NCBI GenBank assembly: GCA_029267445.1
Contig: JAJUIU010000014.1
Coordinates: forward strand, 1-59,402
Direction of reading: 5' to 3'
DNA: 59,402 nucleotides
DNA from: Rhodospirillaceae bacterium
Lineage (GTDB): Bacteria; Pseudomonadota; Alphaproteobacteria; Azospirillales; Azospirillaceae
Part shown: positions 43,847 to 53,313 of the stretch, in pieces
How the letters are laid out: each line of letters opens with the position of its first letter
Position numbering within the stretch: position 1 is the first letter of the stretch
Notes under the pieces: model-generated
The model's input: the letters and a program-made list of their open reading frames with translations, nothing else
Databases searched by the model: none
Told to the model about the DNA's origin: nothing
Position numbers and translations under genes: made by a program

Positions 43847-44557
43847 TCAGGCCGCCTTGGGCAGGTCGGCCAGGAGGATCTCCGCCTCCTCCAGCGCCTC
43901 GATGGTGAGCACGGGCTCATCCTTGATCGCGGCACCGTCGCGGGCGTCGATCTCGACACCGTTCACCTTCACCCGGCCCCGCGCCGGCACCAGATAAGCC
44001 AGCCGGTCGCCGAGCGTGTGGGTCACCGTCCTGCCGGCCGGCAGGGTCGCCGCCAGCAGGGCCGCGTCCTGGTGGATGGTCAGGGCGCCCTTGTCGGCGT
44101 CGACATCGCGACCGGAGGCCAGCACCACGAGTTCGCCGGCCCGGTCCCCCTTGGGGAACTCACGGCTTTCCCAGCGCGGCTGCACCCCGGCCTTGTTCGG
44201 GATGATCCAGATCTGGAAGATCTGGGTGTCGCCCGGCTCGCGGTTGTACTCGGCATGGACGATGCCGGTACCGGCCGACATCACCTGGACGTCGCCCGCC
44301 TCGGTCCGGCCTTCGTTGCCCAGGAAGTCCTGGTGGGTGATGGCGCCCTTCCGGACATAGGTGATGATCTCCATGTCCCGGTGCGGATGCGGATCGAAGC
44401 CGGTGTCGGCCGCGATGGTGTCGTCGTTCCAGACCCGCAGCGGTCCCCAGTGGACCCGCTTCTGGTCGTAGTAGTGGCCGAAACTGAAATGATGCTTGGC
44501 ATCCAGCCAGCCGAAGTTGGCCTTGCCCAGCGAATTGAACGTCCGACGCTCGATCAT
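43847..44557 (-). CDS. Pirin family protein (YhaK/quercetinase-like)
   Basis: 236-aa bicupin. Metal ligands in FDPHPHRDMEIITYVRKGAITHQD (HxH...E/H) and GTGIVHAEYN; N-terminal FSFGHYYDQKRVHWGPLRVWNDD is typical. Bacterial pirins include quercetin 2,3-dioxygenases and redox-linked proteins. Encoded next to wrbA on the same strand with a divergent LysR, a layout seen in electrophile/quinone stress operons. Confidence 0.9.
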   Translation of the reverse strand: MIERRTFNSLGKANFGWLDAKHHFSFGHYYDQKRVHWGPLRVWNDDTIAADTGFDPHPHRDMEIITYVRKGAITHQDFLGNEGRTEAGDVQVMSAGTGIVHAEYNREPGDTQIFQIWIIPNKAGVQPRWESREFPKGDRAGELVVLASGRDVDADKGALTIHQDAALLAATLPAGRTVTHTLGDRLAYLVPARGRVKVNGVEIDARDGAAIKDEPVLTIEALEEAEILLADLPKAA

Positions 44558-44630
44558 GACACGTCTCCTGTGGCGGGACCCCTCCTGCCGAGGCGGCCCC
44601 TGGTTGAACCCGTAAACTGATCCGTACAGA

Positions 44631-45233
44631 TCAGCCCTTCAGCTTGGCGGCGATCCGGGCGACATGCTCGCCCTGGAAGCGGGCGCCGGCCAGATCGGCG
44701 GCGCTCGGCTGCCGGCTGCCGTCGGCGGCGGCGATGGTGCTGGCGCCGTACGGTGTGCCGCCCTTGACCTCATCCACCCCCATCTGGCCCTGGAAGCTGT
44801 AGGGCAGGCCCACGATCACCAGACCATGGTGCAGCAGCATCGTGTGGGTGGAGAGAATGGTGCTCTCCTGGCCGCCATGCTGCGTCGCCGTGCTGGTGAA
44901 GACGCTGCCGACCTTGCCGACCAGGGCGCCCTTGGCCCACAGCCCGCCGGTCTGGTCCCAGAAGTTCGCCATCTGGCTGGCCATGCGGCCGTAGCGGGTC
45001 GGCGTGCCGACGATGATCGCGTCATAGTCGGCCAACTCCTGCGGGCTGGCGACCGGAGCCGCCTGGTCCAGCTTCAGGCCGGCGTTCTTCGCCACCTCGG
45101 CCGGAACCAGTTCCGGAACGCGCTTCACCGTGACCTCGGTGCCGGGAACGGCGCGCGCCCCCTCCGCCACGGCGTTCGCCATCGTCTCGATGTGGCCGTA
45201 GCTGGAATAATAGAGCACCAGAACCTTGGTCAT
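44631..45233 (-). CDS. wrbA: NAD(P)H:quinone oxidoreductase WrbA
   Basis: 200-aa flavodoxin-like enzyme reducing quinones by two electrons. FMN-binding loops: [65 protein letters not shown]; and C-terminal [41 protein letters not shown], which together identify WrbA. ATG 45233 follows GGAG by 5 nt; ATGs at 45239 and 45245 are alternatives. Upstream of pirin (73-bp gap); divergent LysR gene across 137 bp. Confidence 0.94.
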   Translation of the reverse strand: MTKVLVLYYSSYGHIETMANAVAEGARAVPGTEVTVKRVPELVPAEVAKNAGLKLDQAAPVASPQELADYDAIIVGTPTRYGRMASQMANFWDQTGGLWAKGALVGKVGSVFTSTATQHGGQESTILSTHTMLLHHGLVIVGLPYSFQGQMGVDEVKGGTPYGASTIAAADGSRQPSAADLAGARFQGEHVARIAAKLKG

Positions 45234-45370
45234 CTTCATCTCCATCCGGGTTGGCGCCGGGGGGCGCCGTCGATGTCGGGACAACAGATAGCGCGGAGCC
45301 CCTTGCCAGATAATCGTCCGTGGCCGAACTTGATCGTTGCCCCCATCGCAACAATTGGACGGCTTTTCCC

Positions 45371-46306
45371 ATGGACCGGCTCGAGGATCTGCGGCTCTTC
45401 ACGCTCGTGGCGGACACGCGCAGCTTCACCCGCGCCGCCGAGAAGCTGGGACTGTCGAAGTCAGCGGCAAGCCGGCGCGTGGCCGACCTGGAGGCGCGGC
45501 TTGGAGTCCGGCTGCTGCACCGGACCACACGAAGCATCAGCCTGACCCAGGCGGGCCAGGGCTTCTGCGAGCGGATTTCCCAGATTCTCGCCGACCTGGA
45601 CGAAGCGGAACGGTCGGTGACCAGCGAGCTGGCGGCACCGCGCGGAACCATCAAGATCGCGGCCCCCGCCTCGTTCGGGATGCGGCACCTGGGCAAGGCC
45701 ATCGCGGGGTTCGTGGAAACCTATCCCGAGGTCAGCATCGAGATGGACGTCTCCGACCGGTTCGTGGACCTGGTCGACGAGGGATACGACCTCGCCGTCC
45801 GCATCGGCCAGTTGAAGGACAGCTCGCTGATCGCCCGGCGCATCTGCCCCATCCGCATGGTCGTCTGCGCAAGCCCCGATTATCTGAGGCGGCGGGGCGT
45901 GCCCCGGACCCCGGACGATCTCGCCGGGCACGACTATCTGATCTACACGGGCCGCAACCAGCCGGGGCTGCTGTCCTTCCGCAAGGCGCCGGGTTCGGAC
46001 GAGCTGCGGACGGTCAAGGTGCAGGGGCGCCTCTGCATCAACAACGGAGACATGCTGCGCGAAGCTGCGATCGCCGGGCTCGGCATCGTCGACCAGCCCA
46101 CCTTCATCGTCGGCGAGGATCTGATCGCGGGACGGCTGCAGCCGGTGCTGCTCGACTACACGCTGTCGCCGGGCGCGCTCCACTGCGTCTACCCGGCGAA
46201 CCGCCATCTGTCGCCGAAGGTTCGGGTGTTCGTCGACCATCTGGCGGGCCGGTTCGGCCCGGTGCCCTACTGGGACGCCGGACTGACGGTGATCAAGGGA
46301 GGCTGA
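45371..46306 (+). CDS. LysR family regulator (probably of wrbA-pirin)
   Basis: 311 aa. N-terminal [62 protein letters not shown]; effector domain with [23 protein letters not shown] and [19 protein letters not shown], the AaeR/DsdC-like 'crg' subgroup. LysR proteins usually control the divergent gene, here wrbA and pirin, in response to a small effector, possibly a quinone or aromatic. ATG 45371 matches the family start. Confidence 0.9.
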   Translation: MDRLEDLRLFTLVADTRSFTRAAEKLGLSKSAASRRVADLEARLGVRLLHRTTRSISLTQAGQGFCERISQILADLDEAERSVTSELAAPRGTIKIAAPASFGMRHLGKAIAGFVETYPEVSIEMDVSDRFVDLVDEGYDLAVRIGQLKDSSLIARRICPIRMVVCASPDYLRRRGVPRTPDDLAGHDYLIYTGRNQPGLLSFRKAPGSDELRTVKVQGRLCINNGDMLREAAIAGLGIVDQPTFIVGEDLIAGRLQPVLLDYTLSPGALHCVYPANRHLSPKVRVFVDHLAGRFGPVPYWDAGLTVIKGG

Positions 46307-46460
46307 GCGCGGGGGGCCGTCCGGGGCCGATTTACCCACTGTTACACGGGCGATACCCATTGAGACTGGAACGGGTGCCCGCGCTGCGCTAACTCCCCGC
46401 CCGGCGGGATGCGAGTGGGGGCGTCCCGCCCCGTACCGCCCTACGGGAGTGTCGCGTTCC

Positions 46461-47351
46461 ATGTCGGTCAGTCGCCGCGCCGTGCTTTCGGGCACCGGCG
46501 TCATCATCGGCGCCTCCGCGCTTACAGCCATCGTGCCCGGCCAAGCCGCCGCGGCGCCCCGGTCCTATCGCGTCCACACGGCGCCCGCCACGGCGGGCAG
46601 CGTCGACTCCTGCCTCGTCCTGGGTGAGCGCAAGGCGGTCCTGGTGGACGGCCAGCTGTTCAGCGCCGACGCCGCCCAAGTGGCCGACCTCGTCGCCGCA
46701 ACCGGCCGGACGCTGGAGACGGTCTTCGTCACCCACGCCCATCCCGACCATCACCTCGGGCTGGCGGTGATCAAGGAGCGGTTCCCGGCGGCCCGCGTCG
46801 TGGCGCACCCCGCCGTCGCCGCCCAGATCGACGCGCTGGCGCCGCGCCAGCAGCGCGTGATGCGCCAGCGCTCCGGGCCGGCGATCGCGGACCGCCTCGT
46901 GACGGTGGCGCCGCTGGCGCACGACCGGATCGAACTGGAGGGGGAGCGGCTGGAGGTGATCGGCCCCATGCAGGGCGACACGGCGGTGTCGACCGCACTC
47001 TGGGTCCCGCAACTGCGTCTCCTGGTGGCCGGCGACTTCGCCTATGCGGGCACGCACCTGTGGATGCGGGAGGTCCTGTCGCCGACGGCCCTGGACGGCT
47101 GGCGGCGGTCGCTGGACCTGCTGGAGCGCCTCGGCCCGCAGGTGGTCGTGCCGGGACACCGGACCCCGTCCTTCGGCAACGACCCTGGCGTCTTCGCCTT
47201 CACCCGCCGCTATCTCGACAGCTGGGAGGCCGCCCTTGGCACCGCCCGGACGGCCGGCGACATGGTCGAGCGGATGAACGAGGCCATGGGACGGCTGCCG
47301 CAGGAGAACTATCTGCACTTCGCGGCCGGGGCCGCCCTCAAGGGCGGATGA
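46461..47351 (+). CDS. Tat-exported MBL-fold metallo-hydrolase
   Basis: 296 aa. Signal SRRAVLSGTGVIIGASALTAIVPGQAAAAP with twin Arg. Metallo-beta-lactamase motif VTHAHPDHHLGL, then VAGDFAYAGTH and VVPGHRTPSFG supply the other metal ligands. It resembles SoxH/quinoprotein-relay MBL proteins of the periplasm; substrate unknown. ATG 46461 is used; ATG 46449 would add four residues. Confidence 0.85.
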   Translation: MSVSRRAVLSGTGVIIGASALTAIVPGQAAAAPRSYRVHTAPATAGSVDSCLVLGERKAVLVDGQLFSADAAQVADLVAATGRTLETVFVTHAHPDHHLGLAVIKERFPAARVVAHPAVAAQIDALAPRQQRVMRQRSGPAIADRLVTVAPLAHDRIELEGERLEVIGPMQGDTAVSTALWVPQLRLLVAGDFAYAGTHLWMREVLSPTALDGWRRSLDLLERLGPQVVVPGHRTPSFGNDPGVFAFTRRYLDSWEAALGTARTAGDMVERMNEAMGRLPQENYLHFAAGAALKGG

Positions 47352-47390
47352 TGGCCGCGTCCCCCCTACCCGTTCGGTCGGCCTCGCCCG

Positions 47391-47419
47391 TTGCCGCGCC
47401 TCGCGGTCGCGGCTATAGT
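47391..47419 (+). promoter_or_regulatory. Sigma-70-type promoter before the 88-aa gene
   Basis: TTGCCG (47391-47396), 17 nt, TATAGT (47414-47419), 74 bp before ATG 47493. Good spacing and a strong -10. Confidence 0.55.
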
Positions 47420-47492
47420 CCCTCGGTGGGAATATGCGGATAGACCGCTGCGGACGGCGCGGACGCGCCAAGGCCAAGGGAGGGGTGGGCTG

Positions 47493-47759
47493 ATGCGTGT
47501 CGGTGAAATCCCTGGCCCCGGCGCCTTCGTGGAGTTCAGCCGCAAGATCAGCGAGCTCTCCCGCGAGAATGTGGAGGCGAACGCGCGCCGCCTGGAGGAA
47601 GCCGTCCAACGCGGCCGCGAGCTTCAGAACGTGCAGGACCTCACCCGAACGACGAACCTGCGCCTCGACCGCAACGTCACCGACATCCAGAGCACGATCG
47701 AGCGCGCGCGGACGATTCCCGGTCTCGCGGTTGGCGGGACCGTCGACATCCGAGCCTGA
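47493..47759 (+). CDS. Hypothetical 88-aa helical protein
   Basis: 88 aa, no signal peptide. Mostly one long charged helix (EFSRKISELSRENVEANARRLEEAVQRGRELQNVQDL), then NVTDIQSTIERARTIPGLAVGGTVDIRA. I do not recognise a family. The start is set by GGGAGGGG before ATG 47493, and an independent promoter supports it as real. Confidence 0.65.
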   Translation: MRVGEIPGPGAFVEFSRKISELSRENVEANARRLEEAVQRGRELQNVQDLTRTTNLRLDRNVTDIQSTIERARTIPGLAVGGTVDIRA

Positions 47760-47865
47760 GCGACCTCGCCGGTTTGATGACGCTGGACGCTGCGGGACGG
47801 CAGCTTTACCGTCCGGTCCAGGCGGTCGCCGCTGACCGCCAGCCCACCGGCACTGTCGGCGCCCC

Positions 47866-50403
47866 GTGACCAGCACCCTCGTCACCACCCTCTTCGCCGT
47901 CGCCGGCCTGCTGGGCCTCGTCGCCCTGCTTCCGCCTGTCGCCCGGAAGCTCAGGCTCCCGCTGGCGGTCCTGCTCGCCGTCGTCGGCGTGGCGCTCGGT
48001 ACCGGGCGCCTGCTGCTGGGCGAAGCCACGGCCGACGGCATGGGCGCCGTCGGCGACTTCCTCAAGGCGCTTGGCGACCTGCAGCTCTCGTCCGCCGCGT
48101 TCCTCTACATCTTCCTTCCCATCCTGCTGTTCGAGGCGGCCCTCAACATCGACGTCCGCCGCCTCATGGACGACCTCTGGCCCGTGCTGCTGCTGGCCGT
48201 GGTGGCGGTGCTGGTGGCCACATTCGGCGCCGGTTTCGCGATGTGGGTCGGCTGGTGGCTCTGGCATGGCGAGTGGTCGACCGTCGGACTGGTGGTCTGC
48301 CTGCTGCTCGCCAGCATCGTGGCGACGACGGACCCGGCGGCGGTCATCGGGATTTTCCGCGACATCGGCGCCCCACGCCGGCTGACGATGCTGGTCGAGG
48401 GGGAGAGCCTGTTCAACGACGCCGCCGCGATCGCCGTCTTCACCATCCTGCTGGCGATCCTGACCGACCTCGCGTCGGGCGGCCCGAACGCCGGCGGCGC
48501 GGAAGTGGATACGCTGGGCGCCGTCCTGCTGTTCCTGGTCAAGTTCCTCGGCGGAATCGCGGCCGGCTTCGCGATGGGCCGCCTCGTCGGCTGGGTGGTG
48601 ACGCCGCTGCGCGACATGCCGCAATCGGAGATCACGCTGACCGTGGTCCTCGCCTACATGTCGTTCATCATCGCGGAGAATTACCTGAACGTCTCCGGCG
48701 TCGTCGCCGTGGTGACGGCGGGCCTTGTCATGGCGGCGGAGGGGCGGACCCGGATCAGCCCGGAAAGCTGGACCGGGCTGCGAAACGTCTGGTCCCAGCT
48801 CGGCTTCTGGGCCAACACGCTGATCTTCCTCCTGGCCTCCATGCTCATCCCGCCGACGCTGGCGAACGCGACCTGGGGCCACGCGATCCTTCTGACGGCC
48901 CTCATCCTCGGCGCGCTCGCCGCGCGGGCGGCGGTGATCTGCGGCATGATCCCCGTGCTGACCTGGATGAAGGCGGCCGACCGGATCAGCTTCCCATACC
49001 AGATGGTGATCCTCTGGGGCGGCCTGCGGGGGGCGGTGTCGCTGGCGCTGGCGCTCGCGGTGACGGAGAACCGCGCCGTTCCGGACGCCCTGCAGGACGT
49101 GGTCGCGGTCGTGGCCACCGGGTTCGTGCTGTTCACCCTGTTCGTCCAGGGAACCACGCTGCGCCCGCTGATCCGGCTGTTCGGCCTGGACAAGCTGTCG
49201 CCGGTGGACCTCGCCCTGCGCAACCGGGCGCTCGGCCTGTCGCTGGGCAATGTGCGGCAGGAGGTGGAGGGGATCGCCCGCAACTTCGACCTGGACCCCG
49301 GCCCGGCCGTGTCGCCGCTGCTCGACCGGGGTGCCGCCCTGGCGCAGGAGCAGCTGGACCTGGAGCAGACGGGCGCGCTGACGCCCGAGGACCGGGTCTA
49401 CATCGGGCTGCTCACCCTCGCCCGTTACGAGGAGGAGGCTTACCTGCGCTACTTCGGCGACGGGGTCGTTTCCCGCCTGACGGCGCAGAACCTGATGGTG
49501 GCGGCGGGCAGAATCCAGGACGGCGCGAAAACGGGGCGCCGCGCCGGGTACGAAGCGGCGGCCCGCAAGGCCGTCCGGTTGTCGGCGTCGCTGCGGGCGG
49601 CCCTCTGGCTCCACCGGCGGCTCGGCTGGGACGCTCCGCTCGCGCGGCGGCTGTCGGAGCGGTTCTCAGACCTTGTCGTACAACGCTTCGCGGTGCAGGA
49701 GCTGCGGCGGTTCGCGGCCGACCGGCTGTCCCGGCTGCTGGGTCAGGACGCGGCCGCCACGCTCGATGCCGTGCTGAGCACCCGGCAGGCCGTCGTCGAC
49801 GAGGCGGTCGAAACGCTGCGCCTGCAGTATCCCAGCTACGTGGAGACGGTGCAGGCGCGCTACCTGCAACGGGCGGGGCTGCGCTTCGAGGAGCGGACGC
49901 TGCGCCAGCTGCATGACGAGGCGATCATCAGCCGCGAGATCCTGGTCGACCTGGAGCGCGACATCAAGCGCCGCTGGGCGGCGGTGGAGCGTCCGCCCGA
50001 GCTCGACCTCGGACTGTCGACGGCCGAGATGCTGCGCCGGGTGCCCCTGTTCGCGGAACTGCCCGAGGATCGCCTGGGCAAGATCGAGACGCTGATGCGG
50101 CCGCGCCTCACGGTGCCGGACGAGCTGGTGGTCCGGCGTGGGGAGCGGGGCGACGCGATGTATTTCATCGCCTCGGGTGCCGTGTCGGTGGAACTGCCGA
50201 TCCCGGTCAGGCTGGGCACGGGCGATTTCTTCGGCGAAATGGCGCTCGTCTACGACATTCCCCGCAACGCGGACGTCCGCTCGCTCGGCTACTGCCGGCT
50301 GCTCGTGCTCGACAAGCGGGATTTCAATCACCTCTACGTCGAGGATACGGAGCTGCGGGCCCACATCAACGGCGTGGCCTCGCGCCGTCAGGCGGCCGGC
50401 TGA
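47866..50403 (+). CDS. CPA1 cation/H+ antiporter fused to a cyclic-nucleotide-binding domain
   Basis: 845 aa, GTG start. About 12 membrane segments in residues 1-440, with the NhaP/CPA1 core TTDPAAVIGIFRDIG and VEGESLFNDAAAIAVF (ND motif). A long cytoplasmic helical region (about 450-720) follows, then a C-terminal cNMP-binding domain (FAELPEDRLGKIETLMRP...VVRRGERGDAMYFIASGAVSVEL...LGTGDFFGEMALV). Such fusions likely gate Na+/K+-H+ exchange by cAMP/cGMP or a related ligand. No convincing ATG precedes the GTG. The downstream kinase gene is on the opposite strand, 3 bp away. Confidence 0.9.
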   Translation: MTSTLVTTLFAVAGLLGLVALLPPVARKLRLPLAVLLAVVGVALGTGRLLLGEATADGMGAVGDFLKALGDLQLSSAAFLYIFLPILLFEAALNIDVRRLMDDLWPVLLLAVVAVLVATFGAGFAMWVGWWLWHGEWSTVGLVVCLLLASIVATTDPAAVIGIFRDIGAPRRLTMLVEGESLFNDAAAIAVFTILLAILTDLASGGPNAGGAEVDTLGAVLLFLVKFLGGIAAGFAMGRLVGWVVTPLRDMPQSEITLTVVLAYMSFIIAENYLNVSGVVAVVTAGLVMAAEGRTRISPESWTGLRNVWSQLGFWANTLIFLLASMLIPPTLANATWGHAILLTALILGALAARAAVICGMIPVLTWMKAADRISFPYQMVILWGGLRGAVSLALALAVTENRAVPDALQDVVAVVATGFVLFTLFVQGTTLRPLIRLFGLDKLSPVDLALRNRALGLSLGNVRQEVEGIARNFDLDPGPAVSPLLDRGAALAQEQLDLEQTGALTPEDRVYIGLLTLARYEEEAYLRYFGDGVVSRLTAQNLMVAAGRIQDGAKTGRRAGYEAAARKAVRLSASLRAALWLHRRLGWDAPLARRLSERFSDLVVQRFAVQELRRFAADRLSRLLGQDAAATLDAVLSTRQAVVDEAVETLRLQYPSYVETVQARYLQRAGLRFEERTLRQLHDEAIISREILVDLERDIKRRWAAVERPPELDLGLSTAEMLRRVPLFAELPEDRLGKIETLMRPRLTVPDELVVRRGERGDAMYFIASGAVSVELPIPVRLGTGDFFGEMALVYDIPRNADVRSLGYCRLLVLDKRDFNHLYVEDTELRAHINGVASRRQAAG

Positions 50404-50406
50404 CCG

Positions 50407-51987
50407 TCAGGCGACGGGAAGCTGGATGCGCAGGCAGAGGCCGCCGGCCTCGCGGTTGCGGGCCTCCACATGCCCGCCGACGGCCTCCAAATTGCGCCGC
50501 ACGATCCATAGACCAATGCCATAGTGGGGCATGCCGTCCTGGCCCGACAGGCGCAGGGCACGTTCCGCGTCGCAGTCGCTGTCCGTGGCACCGTCGCCAA
50601 GAGTTGCGATGCGAGGCTGTCCGCGCTGGGAGAAGTAGCGCTCGAAGATCTTCTCCAGGTTCGCGGGATCGACACCCGGCCCCTCATCCTCCACCGTGAG
50701 CTGAGCGACGGTGCCTTCCCGCCGGAGCACCACGCGGATCACGCCGCCGGGCGGCGAGAAGCCGATCGCGTTGTCGACGATGTTCTCGATCACGGTCTCC
50801 AGAAGTTCCTCCCCGGCCTTCACGAACACGTCCGCCTCGACCCGGGGGATGACCGTCACGCCGCGCGTCTCCAGGAGGCCCTTGTACCCTTGCAGCACCC
50901 GGTCCAGCAGCGAGGACAGGTCGATCCGCTGACGGGGCGGTTCAAGCAGGTCGGCTGCTGTCTCGTCCATCCGCCGGGCGAAGCTGACGAGCCCGTCCAA
51001 CCGCTCCACCGACCCCTCGATCATGTCGATCGCGCGCCGCCCACGCTGGTCGCCGGGCGGGACGATCCGTTTCAGCGGCTCCAGCGACTGGCGGATGACC
51101 GCGATCGGCGTCTTGAAGGCGTGGGCGTTGTCCTCCGCCGCGCGGCGGAGGTTGGTGGCCGAGTTGTGGAGCGTCGCCACCAGCCGGTCGAAGTCCTCGG
51201 CCACCGGCGCCAGCTCCGGCACGCTGTTGCGGGCGGCGAAGCTGCCGGCCGGCCCCCGGTTCTGCACGATGTCGCGGGCGAGGTCGCCGAAACGGCGGAT
51301 GTTGCGCCACACCTCTGTCAGCAGCACCAGCACGAGGGCCGCCAGTGCCACATAGATGAGGGAGGCCGCCTGCACCTCCGGTGTGCGCCAGTAGGGCCGT
51401 CCAGGATGGGTGCCGAGATAGGGGGCGGCCGCATGGGACGTGACGACGGCCCAGCAGCCGACAGGTGACTGGATCGGCACGATCGAGGTCAGCAGGTCCA
51501 GCCCGCCCCGCTCCGTCGGCACGGGGATCGCGAGCGGCTGGTCGCCGGCGCAGCTCGCCGCCAGCCGCACCAGCACCCCCTGCTCGATCAGGCGCTGCCG
51601 CTCCAGGTCCAGCATGGCGGTCGGCACGGCGGGAGCGGAGGCGACATAGAAGAAACCTTCGCCGGTGCTGCTGGTCACCGCCTTCGGCCGCAGCAGCAGC
51701 CGGACACGGGTATTGTCGTCGGCGAAGCGGGCGAGCACGGGGCCGAGCCGGGCGAGCCCCGGCCCGTCCGCCGACGGCAGCATGGGCTCCAGCGCCCGGG
51801 CGATGAGCTGTCCCTGCTGCTGCGCGCTGCGGAGCAGAAGGACCTGACGTTCCTGGTCCGCCTGCCGGAACTGCTCGTAGATCAACACCGGCAGGGCGAA
51901 GAAGACGAGGGTGACCACCAAGAGCCGGCCGGCGAGCGACCGCAGCATCCAACGCAGGCTGCGTCCACCCCCGGCCAATGCCCTCAT
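50407..51987 (-). CDS. Two-component sensor histidine kinase
   Basis: 526 aa. TM1 at about 21-37 (GRLLVVTLVFFALPVLI), periplasmic sensor 38-205, TM2 207-225, a HAMP-like region, then the phosphoacceptor His289 in an unusual H-box EDNAHAFKTPIAV (AFKTP instead of xLRTP). N-box ENIVDNAIGFSPPGG, G1 DEGPGVDPANLEKIFERYFS, G2 GIGLWIVRRNLEAVGG. The sensor has two Cys (about 146 and 178) that could form a disulfide. ATG overlaps the response regulator stop (51984-51987). The signal is unknown. Confidence 0.9.
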   Translation of the reverse strand: MRALAGGGRSLRWMLRSLAGRLLVVTLVFFALPVLIYEQFRQADQERQVLLLRSAQQQGQLIARALEPMLPSADGPGLARLGPVLARFADDNTRVRLLLRPKAVTSSTGEGFFYVASAPAVPTAMLDLERQRLIEQGVLVRLAASCAGDQPLAIPVPTERGGLDLLTSIVPIQSPVGCWAVVTSHAAAPYLGTHPGRPYWRTPEVQAASLIYVALAALVLVLLTEVWRNIRRFGDLARDIVQNRGPAGSFAARNSVPELAPVAEDFDRLVATLHNSATNLRRAAEDNAHAFKTPIAVIRQSLEPLKRIVPPGDQRGRRAIDMIEGSVERLDGLVSFARRMDETAADLLEPPRQRIDLSSLLDRVLQGYKGLLETRGVTVIPRVEADVFVKAGEELLETVIENIVDNAIGFSPPGGVIRVVLRREGTVAQLTVEDEGPGVDPANLEKIFERYFSQRGQPRIATLGDGATDSDCDAERALRLSGQDGMPHYGIGLWIVRRNLEAVGGHVEARNREAGGLCLRIQLPVA

Positions 51988-52829
51988 GCGCGATCCCGCG
52001 CGGCGCCGACCAGTTCGCCCGGATGCTGGTCGGACCAGCGGTAACCGAACCCGGGATAGTTCTCGATCTCGTCGAACTGGCCGTCGACCGACCGGAACTT
52101 GTGCCGGATCCGCTTGATGAAGGCGCGGACATTGGCGCGGTACCCGGCCGGACCGTAACCGGCCACGAAGTCCTTGCCGTGCACGAGGTCGTAGAGGTCG
52201 CGGTACGACACGTCCTCCCCCGCCTTCGTCGCCATCATGCGGACGATGTTGAACTCGGTCAGGGTGAGGTCGATGCGCTGCCCGTTCCAGAACGCCCGGG
52301 CGACCTCGAGCCGCAGCTCAAGCGGACCCCGGCGGTAGAGCTGCCCAGCGGCCGACTTGTCCTGGGCGGCGCCGGCGGCATCCTCGGCGCTCGGCTTGCG
52401 GCCCTGGATGATGAGCTGCATGCGCTTCAGCAGGATCGGCAGCGAGCGCGACTTCTCGACGAAGTCGACAGCACCGCCGGTCAGGGCCGTCTCCTCGTAG
52501 ATCTGGTCGGACAGCACGGTCAGGAAGATGACCGGGATGTCGATGTTGCGCGCCCGGAGCTGGCGAAGGGTCTCGATGCCGTCCATGCGCGGCATCCGCC
52601 AGTCCATCAGGATCAGGTCCGCGTCGCCCCCGGTGGCGAAATAGTCCAGCGCCGTGTGCCCGCGGTCGAAGGGGACAACGTCGAAGCCCTCGTCCGTCAG
52701 GTTCATGCCGAGGGATTCGCGGAACAGGTCGTCATCGTCCACGAGCGCGATCCGCGCCAGCGCGGGCGCGCGGGCGTCAGGGGTGCCAGGCCTCGGCGAT
52801 GAGTTCGGCAAAGCATTGCTGAGCGACAT
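51984..52829 (-). CDS. OmpR-family response regulator
   Basis: 281 aa. Receiver domain: acidic cluster VDDDD (about 30-34), phospho-Asp76 in LILMDWRMPRMDG, Thr and Lys switch residues (TVLSDQ, DFVEKS). C-terminal winged helix: LELRLEVARAFWNGQRIDLTLTEFNIVRMMATKAGEDVSYRDLYDLVHG. Its start overlaps the upstream lipoprotein gene by 53 bp, and its stop overlaps the kinase start. ATG 52829 is used; TTG 52811 is the only other start in the overlap. Confidence 0.9.
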   Translation of the reverse strand: MSLSNALPNSSPRPGTPDARAPALARIALVDDDDLFRESLGMNLTDEGFDVVPFDRGHTALDYFATGGDADLILMDWRMPRMDGIETLRQLRARNIDIPVIFLTVLSDQIYEETALTGGAVDFVEKSRSLPILLKRMQLIIQGRKPSAEDAAGAAQDKSAAGQLYRRGPLELRLEVARAFWNGQRIDLTLTEFNIVRMMATKAGEDVSYRDLYDLVHGKDFVAGYGPAGYRANVRAFIKRIRHKFRSVDGQFDEIENYPGFGYRWSDQHPGELVGAARDRA

Positions 52830-53313
52830 AGGGCTGACCGTCCGTGCTGGTGAGTTCGTAGGAAAGGGTGCGGAAGTCCCGCGTGGTCATCTCCATGAAG
52901 AGAAACACGCGGAGGCGGCATCGGGCGTTCCCGTACTGCCACGTCTTCGCCGGTGGTATCTCCTCGGTCCAGACGGGCTGCCCGAGAAGCTGCACCATGT
53001 CCCGTTCGGACATACCGACCAGCGTCGCCGGGTCGAGTGCCAGCGGGTTCTCCGGAACCTTGATCGCCACCTCGGGTGAATGGGGCTGTTCAACCGGCGC
53101 GGTCCTGACGGCCGCCGCCGCCATCGCCGGTGCGGAGGCGACCGGTGGAACGGCCGGCTTCGTGCGCGGGACCGGCGAGGGCGGAACCTCCACCGCAGCG
53201 GTCGCGACCGGTGGCGACGCCACCGATGGTGCCGCTGGTATCGTCGCGGTCCGATCCGCGCAGCTCACCAGCAGGACGGCACCGCCGATCAGGCCAGCCG
53301 CACAGGTCAGCAC
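52777..53313 (-). CDS. BamE/SmpA-like lipoprotein, first gene of the two-component operon
   Basis: From GTG 53313 the product is about 178 aa. It begins with a short lipoprotein signal (VLTCAAGLIGGAVLLVSCAD), has a Pro/Ala/Val-rich linker of about 75 residues, then a C-terminal domain DPATLVGMSERDMVQLLGQPVWTEEIPPAKTWQYGNARCRLRVFLFM, which resembles BamE/OmlA (GMS..dv..lLGqP...W.Y...C.L). ATG 53487 gives a longer, less likely product. It lies upstream of the regulator and kinase on the same strand, so it may be an accessory sensor of envelope state. The family assignment is by resemblance only. Confidence 0.6.
   Translation of the reverse strand: MLTCAAGLIGGAVLLVSCADRTATIPAAPSVASPPVATAAVEVPPSPVPRTKPAVPPVASAPAMAAAAVRTAPVEQPHSPEVAIKVPENPLALDPATLVGMSERDMVQLLGQPVWTEEIPPAKTWQYGNARCRLRVFLFMEMTTRDFRTLSYELTSTDGQPYVAQQCFAELIAEAWHP

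Noticed and set aside
47806-49614. 602-aa minus-strand frame opposite the antiporter
   Set aside because: Charged low-complexity shadow; the antiporter motifs and cNMP domain are on the plus strand.
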